A stretch of 6,674 nt of DNA from Chitinophagaceae bacterium (GTDB taxonomy: Bacteria; Bacteroidota; Bacteroidia; Chitinophagales; Chitinophagaceae). The translations under genes were made by a program, and so were the position numbers. The notes beneath the pieces were generated by a model that was given only the letters and a program-made list of their open reading frames with translations, did not search any database and had not been told where the DNA came from. Numbering within the stretch: the first letter of the stretch is position 1; every line of letters starts with the position of its first letter. Shown in pieces: positions 6,654-6,674 of this stretch. Location: the NCBI GenBank assembly GCA_947468255.1, contig CANIMM010000179.1, positions 1 through 6,674 on the forward strand, given 5' to 3'.

Positions 6654-6674
6654 CACAGAGAAAATTTAGGGTCG

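Noticed and set aside
6541..6672. A 43-codon minus-strand frame open to the right edge, ending in TAA just before aspS (ends TKYNYPP).
   Set aside because: It could be the tail of a gene beyond the edge, but the residues match no family I know, the length is within chance, and the stretch also contains a -7-like box. Sequence to the right would decide.
1..6674. A new defence, mobile or CRISPR-like system.
   Set aside because: No direct-repeat array, transposase, integrase, toxin-antitoxin pair or nuclease of that kind is visible. Most genes are housekeeping or known families.

Overview
The window reads as ordinary chromosomal DNA of a Bacteroidota bacterium, most likely from the Chitinophagales/Chitinophagaceae side. 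The evidence is the wording of the UvrA, RarA and AspRS proteins, AT-rich intergenic DNA, no visible Shine-Dalgarno sequence before any of the starts, and a few TAnnTTTG-like boxes. That lineage call is recognition from memory, not a search result.

Layout. Positions 1-804 (+) hold the C-terminal part of uvrA (excinuclease ATPase), cut by the left edge. Everything else is on the minus strand. A 195-base convergent gap (805-999) with an inverted repeat separates uvrA from the last minus-strand gene. In transcription order the minus strand carries: aspS (6530-4677, aspartyl-tRNA synthetase), a terminator-like hairpin (4614-4648), rarA (4470-3205, AAA+ replication-repair ATPase), a secreted protein with YkuD/L,D-transpeptidase-like motifs (3131-1845), a group III truncated haemoglobin (1848-1456) and an ElaA-family GNAT acetyltransferase (1455-1000). 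No RNA gene, insertion sequence, CRISPR array or phage gene was seen.

How the genes relate. aspS looks like its own transcription unit, closed by the hairpin. rarA starts a second unit. The last three genes are packed tightly: the YkuD-like gene and the globin share ATGA, and the globin stop TAA is followed at once by the ATG of the acetyltransferase. They are therefore probably translated from one mRNA, perhaps also with rarA, which ends about 70 bases before. Their joint role is not evident.

The least ordinary items are the divergent YkuD-like protein, whose motif reads GCLC where the family has Gly-Cys-x-Arg, and its translational coupling to a haem globin. No clearly new defence or mobile system is visible.
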